From NCBI GenBank assembly GCA_963746825.1, contig CAVVCU010000005.1, forward strand, positions 558,001 to 622,000: a stretch of DNA of 64,000 bases, in the 5' to 3' direction. The notes below the pieces were generated by a model. The model saw only the letters and a program-made list of their open reading frames with translations. It was not told where the DNA came from and searched no databases. The translations under genes were made by a program, and so were the position numbers. Position 1 is the stretch's first letter, and every line of letters begins with the position of its first letter. This document shows positions 59,905-64,000 of this stretch, in pieces. This DNA is from JACVRW01 sp963746825. GTDB lineage: Bacteria > Actinomycetota > Thermoleophilia > Solirubrobacterales > Thermoleophilaceae.

Positions 59905-61650
59905 CTACGCGTACAGGTCCTCGATCTCGCTCGCGTACTTCTCGTGGATCGGCTTGCGCTTGAGCTTCATGGTCGGCGTCAGCTCGTCGCCGCCCGGCTC
60001 CCATTCGCCCTCGAGCACCGTGTATCGCTTGATCTGCTCGACGCGCGCCATCCCCGCGTTGGCGGCGTCCACGCCGCGCTGCACCTCGGCGATCACGGCC
60101 TCCTCGCCGTGCTGCTGGGCGAAGGCCGGCGCCACGTCGGGATCGAGCGTGATCAGCGCGACGTTGAAGGGCTTGGCGTCGCCTATCGCGACCACCTGAC
60201 CGATCACCGGGCTCGACGCCTTGACCTTGGCCTCGATGTTGGCCGGCGACATGTTCTTGCCCCCGGCGTTGATGATCAGCTCCTTCTTTCGGTCGACGAT
60301 CTTGAGATAGCCGTCCGCGTCGAACTCGCCCACGTCGCCGGTGTGCAGCCAGCCCTCGGAATCGATCGCCTCCGAGGTCTTCTCCGGCTGGTTTCGGTAG
60401 CCCGTGGTCACCACCGGGCCCCGGATCAGCACCTCGCCGTCGTCGTCGGCGAGCTTGATCTCCACGCCCGGCGACACCGGGCCCACGGTGCCGATCTTGA
60501 TCTTCTCCGGCGGGTTGCAGGTGCCGTAGCCCGTGGTCTCGGACATGCCCCACAGCTCGGCCAGGGGCACGCCGATGGCGTGGAAGAAGGCGATCACCTC
60601 GGGCGGCGTGGGGGCCGCGCCCACGTTCACCGACTCGACGGCGTCGAGGCCGAGGCGCCCCCGTATCTTGGAGAGCACGAGCTCGTCGGCCTTCGCGTGC
60701 TCGGCGCGCAACTCCTCCGGCAGCTCCTCGCCGGCCTGATCGAGCTCGACCTTCTTGAGCCCGACGCCCAGCGCCCACTCGGTCGCCTGCTTCTTGGCCG
60801 GGTCGCTCTCCGCGGCCACACCCGCCTCGATCGCCGCCTTGAGCTTCTCCCAGATGCGCGGGACGGCGAAGAACCAGGTGGGCCGCACCTCGGGCATGTA
60901 GGCCACCACCTGGCGCGGGTCGGCACAGCAGGTGGTCGTGAAGCCCAGCAGCATGGGCAGGTAGTGGCTGCAGGCGCGCTCGGCGATGTGGGCCATGGGC
61001 AGCCAGGAGATCACCCGGCCGTCCGAGGGGAAGGCGATGACCTGGTCGAAGCCGTTGATGGCGGACAGGACATTGGTGTGGCTCAGCTGCACGCCCTTGG
61101 GCGGGCCGGTGGTGCCGGAGGTGTAGATGAGGGTGAGCGCGTCGCCCGGCTCCACCGCTCGCCAGACAGCCTCGAAATCGAAGTCCTCGCGAGCGTGGGA
61201 CTCGACCTCGCCGCCGTCGTCGATCACGATCAGGTGGTCTATGTCCTCGAGCCCGCCGACGCGCTCCAGAAACGCCTTCTCGGTGATGAGTATGCGGGCG
61301 CCCGCGTCACGCAGCTGGTACTGGATCTGGTCCGGCGCGTAGGTGTTGTAGATCGAGAACGGAGTGGCGCCGAGGTGGAGCGCCGCCGCGTCGAACCAGT
61401 GGAACTCGGGGCGGTTGGTGAGCATGATCCCCATCGCCGCGCCGCGCTCGAGGCCCAGGCCGGCCAGGCCCGCCGCCGTGCGCCGCACCTTGTCGGCGTA
61501 CTCGGCCCAGCTCATCAGGAGGTCGTCGTCCTTGAGGCGCAGCGCACAGCGGTCGGGGTGCGCCTTCGCCGTCAGCTGGAAGGCCTCGGCGACGGTTGAC
61601 GCGTCGAGGCCGGCGGGTCGCTCGGTCCGGCGTGCGGAGGTGACGGTCAT
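59905..61650 (-). CDS. Long-chain acyl-CoA synthetase (FadD15-like)
   Basis: 581 aa AMP-forming ligase. A3 loop YTSGTTGPPKGVQLSHTN, A5 LWGMSETTGYGTCNPPE, A8 TGDVGEFDADGYLKIVDRKK, and catalytic Lys in TMKLKRKPI near the C-terminus. Activates fatty acids to acyl-CoA, perhaps feeding the WS/DGAT enzyme. ATG 61650 has TAATTT 6 bases upstream. Confidence 0.92.
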   Translation of the reverse strand: MTVTSARRTERPAGLDASTVAEAFQLTAKAHPDRCALRLKDDDLLMSWAEYADKVRRTAAGLAGLGLERGAAMGIMLTNRPEFHWFDAAALHLGATPFSIYNTYAPDQIQYQLRDAGARILITEKAFLERVGGLEDIDHLIVIDDGGEVESHAREDFDFEAVWRAVEPGDALTLIYTSGTTGPPKGVQLSHTNVLSAINGFDQVIAFPSDGRVISWLPMAHIAERACSHYLPMLLGFTTTCCADPRQVVAYMPEVRPTWFFAVPRIWEKLKAAIEAGVAAESDPAKKQATEWALGVGLKKVELDQAGEELPEELRAEHAKADELVLSKIRGRLGLDAVESVNVGAAPTPPEVIAFFHAIGVPLAELWGMSETTGYGTCNPPEKIKIGTVGPVSPGVEIKLADDDGEVLIRGPVVTTGYRNQPEKTSEAIDSEGWLHTGDVGEFDADGYLKIVDRKKELIINAGGKNMSPANIEAKVKASSPVIGQVVAIGDAKPFNVALITLDPDVAPAFAQQHGEEAVIAEVQRGVDAANAGMARVEQIKRYTVLEGEWEPGGDELTPTMKLKRKPIHEKYASEIEDLYA

Positions 61651-61656
61651 GGGCAA

Positions 61657-61662
61657 AAATTA
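61657..61662 (-). promoter_or_regulatory. -10 box of leaderless fadD-like gene
   Basis: Minus-strand TAATTT with 6 bases to ATG 61650. Confidence 0.55.
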
Positions 61663-61670
61663 TGCCCGGT

Positions 61671-62756
61671 TCAGCGCACTCCGAAGCCCTCGCCCGACAA
61701 TCGGCCGATGTCATTGGTGAGCCCGACCAGGAAGATCAGGATCACCAACATGAAGCCCACCACCCCGGCGCGTTCCATCACGCTGAACGGCACGGGCTTG
61801 CCCCTGACCTTCTCGACGATGGCCCAGAAGATGTGCCCGCCGTCGAGCGGCAGGAACGGGAACAGGTTCACGATGGCCAGCGAGAGCGAGATGATCGCGA
61901 GGATCCCCACCACCTCGGCCACGTCGTTGAGGATGGTCTGACGGGTGGTCTCGTAGGACCCCACCACGCCCGATATCTCCTTGCGCTGCTCGGAGTCGAT
62001 CAGGCGCGCGGGCAGCTCGAGGGTGGCCGTGGTCACAAACCAGAAGCGGTCGGCCGTCCACGTGACCGACTCGCCGAAGGGAAGCGTCTCCCGGGGACCC
62101 GCCGCGTAGGAGAAGCCGAGACGGGTGCGCTCCGCGACCGGGTCGTAGACCGGAGTCAGCTCGAACGTCCGCTCCTGCCCGTTGCGCTTCACGGTCACGG
62201 TGGCCGGCTCGGCGGCCTCACAGCCGCGCCGGGCCTCCCCCGGGCACTTGTGGGTGGCGATCTGCTTCGACAGGTCAGCCGGGTCCCCGCGCTTGCCGTC
62301 GACCTCGACCAGCCGGTCGCCGGGCTTCAGGACCGTCGCGGCCGGATAGTTCTTCTCCACCACGCCGACCTTGTTCGAGCCCGTCTCGCCGCCGATCAGG
62401 AAGATGAACGCGAACAGCAGCACGAAGGCGAGGATCAGGTTCATGGCCGGCCCGGCCGCGATCACCACGATCCGCTTCCACACCGGCTGGGCGTAGTAGG
62501 CCCGCGTGCGAACCTCGTCGGGCAGGTCCTCCGACGGGTTCATGCCGCTGATCTTCACGTACCCGCCCGCGGGGATGAGGCCGACCGCGTACTCCGTCTC
62601 GCCGCGCCGCTTGCTGAACAGCGTCGGCGGGAAGAAGAGCGAGAACTTCTCGACCCTCATCCCCACCGACTTGGCGGCCCAGAAGTGCCCCAGCTCGTGC
62701 AGGATCACCAGCATCGCGAAGCCGGCAAAGGCGAGGAAGGCGCTGAGGGCCGTCAC
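61671..62756 (-). CDS. rseP: Site-2 protease RseP
   Basis: 361 aa intramembrane zinc protease. Active site HELGH (H20, E21, H24) in the first membrane helix, PDZ region (KPGDRLVEVDGKRGDPADLS) with a Cys-containing insertion (THKCPGEARRGCEAAEP), and the second catalytic motif LPLDGGHIFW. Four membrane helices. Cleaves anti-sigma factors and signal peptide remnants. GTG 62756 overlaps the dxr stop by four bases. Confidence 0.93.
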   Translation of the reverse strand: MTALSAFLAFAGFAMLVILHELGHFWAAKSVGMRVEKFSLFFPPTLFSKRRGETEYAVGLIPAGGYVKISGMNPSEDLPDEVRTRAYYAQPVWKRIVVIAAGPAMNLILAFVLLFAFIFLIGGETGSNKVGVVEKNYPAATVLKPGDRLVEVDGKRGDPADLSKQIATHKCPGEARRGCEAAEPATVTVKRNGQERTFELTPVYDPVAERTRLGFSYAAGPRETLPFGESVTWTADRFWFVTTATLELPARLIDSEQRKEISGVVGSYETTRQTILNDVAEVVGILAIISLSLAIVNLFPFLPLDGGHIFWAIVEKVRGKPVPFSVMERAGVVGFMLVILIFLVGLTNDIGRLSGEGFGVR

Positions 62757-63883
62757 GCGGCCACCGCTCGGGCGATCTCGCGGGCCTCGCCGTCGGCCTG
62801 GTAGAGATCGGAGAAGTGGCGCACGGGCCGCGCCGGCAGCTCGCTCAGCGTGGACTCGATCACCGTGGCGATCCCGGTGAAGGACAGCTCGCCGCGCAGA
62901 AAGGCGTGTACGGCGATCTCGTTGGCCGCGTTGAGCACGCACGGCGCGGTGCCGCCGGCCGTGGCCGCCTCGCGGGCCAGGCGCAGGCAGGCGAAGGTCT
63001 CGGTGTCGGGAGCCTCGAAGGTGAGGGCGCCGACGTCCACCAGGTCGAGGGTCGGGACCGCGACCTCGGCTCGCTCGGGATGGTGCAGCGCGTAGGCGAT
63101 CGGCACCCGCATGTCCGGGTAGCCCAGGTGGGCCAGCGACGCGCCGTCGATCAGGTGCACGAAGGCGTGGACGATCGACTGCGGGTGCACCACCACGTCG
63201 ATGCGGTCGTAGGGCACGCCGAAGAGGTGGTGGGCCTCGATCAGCTCGAGGCCCTTGTTCATGAGCGTGGCGGAGTCGATCGTGATCTTGCCGCCCATGT
63301 CCCAGGTCGGATGGGCCAGTGCCTCGTCGCGGGACACCTCGTCCAGATCGGTCCGCCCGCGAAACGGGCCCCCGCTCGCGGTCAGCACGAGGCGATCGAC
63401 GCTCCCCGGGCGCTCCCCCGCGATCAGCTGGGCGAGGGCGGAGTGCTCGGAGTCGACGGGTATCAGCTGCGCGCCGGTGGCCTCGGCCAGGGCCATCACC
63501 AGCTCGCCGCCCACCACGAGCGACTCCTTGTTGGCCAGGGCGAGGTCGATCCCCTCCCCGAGCGTGGCCACCGTGGGCCCGAGGCCGGCCGAGCCGACCA
63601 GGGCGTTCAGCACCAGATCGCACTCGGTGTCGGTGATCAGCTCGACGAGGCCCTCGGCCCCACTCAGCACCGACCGGCCGGAATGCTCGGCCGCGCGGGC
63701 GGCGGCGTCGGGATCGGCGAGGGCCAGCCGCTCGACTCCGAAGCGCGACGCCTGGTCGAGCAGGAGCTCCCAGCTCGAGTCGGCGGCCAGTCCCGCGACC
63801 TGGAGGTCGCCGGACTGCTCGATCACGTCGAGAGCCTGAGTGCCGATGGAGCCGGTCGAGCCGACGATGAGAATCCTGCGCAC
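62753..63883 (-). CDS. dxr: 1-deoxy-D-xylulose 5-phosphate reductoisomerase
   Basis: 376 aa. First committed enzyme of the MEP pathway. NADPH site RRILIVGSTGSIGTQAL, metal and substrate sites in PVDSEHSALAQ and TASGGPFRG, MNKGLELIEAHHLFGVPYDRIDVVVHPQSI. GTG 63883 has TACACT 7 bases upstream. Confidence 0.96.
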   Translation of the reverse strand: MRRILIVGSTGSIGTQALDVIEQSGDLQVAGLAADSSWELLLDQASRFGVERLALADPDAAARAAEHSGRSVLSGAEGLVELITDTECDLVLNALVGSAGLGPTVATLGEGIDLALANKESLVVGGELVMALAEATGAQLIPVDSEHSALAQLIAGERPGSVDRLVLTASGGPFRGRTDLDEVSRDEALAHPTWDMGGKITIDSATLMNKGLELIEAHHLFGVPYDRIDVVVHPQSIVHAFVHLIDGASLAHLGYPDMRVPIAYALHHPERAEVAVPTLDLVDVGALTFEAPDTETFACLRLAREAATAGGTAPCVLNAANEIAVHAFLRGELSFTGIATVIESTLSELPARPVRHFSDLYQADGEAREIARAVAA

Positions 63884-63890
63884 GCCTCTG

Positions 63891-63896
63891 AGTGTA
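63891..63896 (-). promoter_or_regulatory. -10 box of leaderless dxr
   Basis: Minus-strand TACACT with 7 bases to GTG 63883. Confidence 0.6.
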
Positions 63897-63901
63897 GGAG
63901 G

Positions 63902-64000
63902 CTAGTTTGGTGCTTTCGCCGCGCGCAGCGCCGCCGCCAGCTGACCGGCGACGGTGACCAGGAGCCGCGCGTCGGCCTCGTCGAACGCGGCGAGGGAGGT
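63902..64000 (-). CDS. C-terminus of a GAF-like domain protein (partial)
   Basis: Runs off the right edge. The visible end, ...AAFDEADARLLVTVAGQLAAAL and a short tail to the stop at 63902, matches the last helix of GAF domains. The rest is outside the window. Confidence 0.55.
   Translation of the reverse strand, partial: TSLAAFDEADARLLVTVAGQLAAALRAAKAPN

Noticed and set aside
1..64000. Prophage, genomic island or insertion sequence
   Set aside because: No integrase, transposase, capsid or conjugation gene and no clear change in base composition. All regions carry housekeeping or common actinobacterial genes.

Overview
The window is one strand-balanced, very GC-rich, gene-dense stretch of chromosomal core DNA with no phage, insertion sequence, plasmid, tRNA or rRNA gene that I can see. 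Family content points to a high-GC actinobacterium, most likely Thermoleophilia/Solirubrobacterales: MurT/GatD-type peptidoglycan amidation, an F420-type (Ddn-like) reductase, a GarA-like FHA protein beside an FtsR-like MerR regulator, a WS/DGAT acyltransferase, and a single-motif RsiG-like protein of the kind described outside Streptomyces in deep actinobacterial lineages. The lineage is inferred from gene content, not from a marker tree.

Layout. 1-8 kb: rodZ end, cinA, thpR, pyrD, methyltransferase, small enzymes, recA-recX with a LexA-type box. 8-19 kb: RNase Y, tRNA modification (miaB, miaA), a broken substrate-binding lipoprotein, a penicillin-acylase-family protein, meso-DAP synthesis (dapF plus LL-DAP aminotransferase), hflX. 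19-30 kb: MazG-like, STAS, PilB ATPase, then a leftward operon GATase II - lipid kinase - murT - methyltransferase - gatD, a degenerate phosphatase, HAD hydrolase, cyclophilin lipoprotein and a CnoX-like thioredoxin. 30-49 kb: DivIVA, beta-helix lipoprotein, XRE-cupin and MarR regulators, diguanylate cyclase, pdxH, dinB, WS/DGAT, sensor kinase, serine hydrolase/VanX, nadE, a sigma-4/RskA-like membrane protein. 48.8-49.3 kb is the only large gene-free stretch and holds a hairpin-rich repeat. 49-64 kb: AGPS-like oxidase, apt, ftsR-garA-rsiG, pgsA-like, proS, a GGDEF-HD-GYP protein with a response regulator, then ispG - fadD - rseP - dxr and the end of a GAF-like protein.

Two patterns cut across the annotation. 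First, more than 20 start codons have a TANNNT-like -10 hexamer only 6-10 bases upstream, which predicts widespread leaderless transcription. In three divergent pairs (four if 22 bp is allowed) the two start codons are 21 bp apart and share one palindromic -10. Second, many genes (dapF, WS/DGAT, cyclophilin lipoprotein, ftsR-like, beta-helix, serine hydrolase/VanX, lipoprotein SBP, perhaps the GGDEF gene) need one base removed to restore the family reading frame, while rodZ needs one added. This looks like systematic indel error in the assembly, but the one-sided sign deserves a check against reads.

Four products bind, make or break cyclic di-GMP by family (GGDEF, GGDEF-HD-GYP, MshEN-type PilB, RsiG-like), so that messenger is probably important to this organism.
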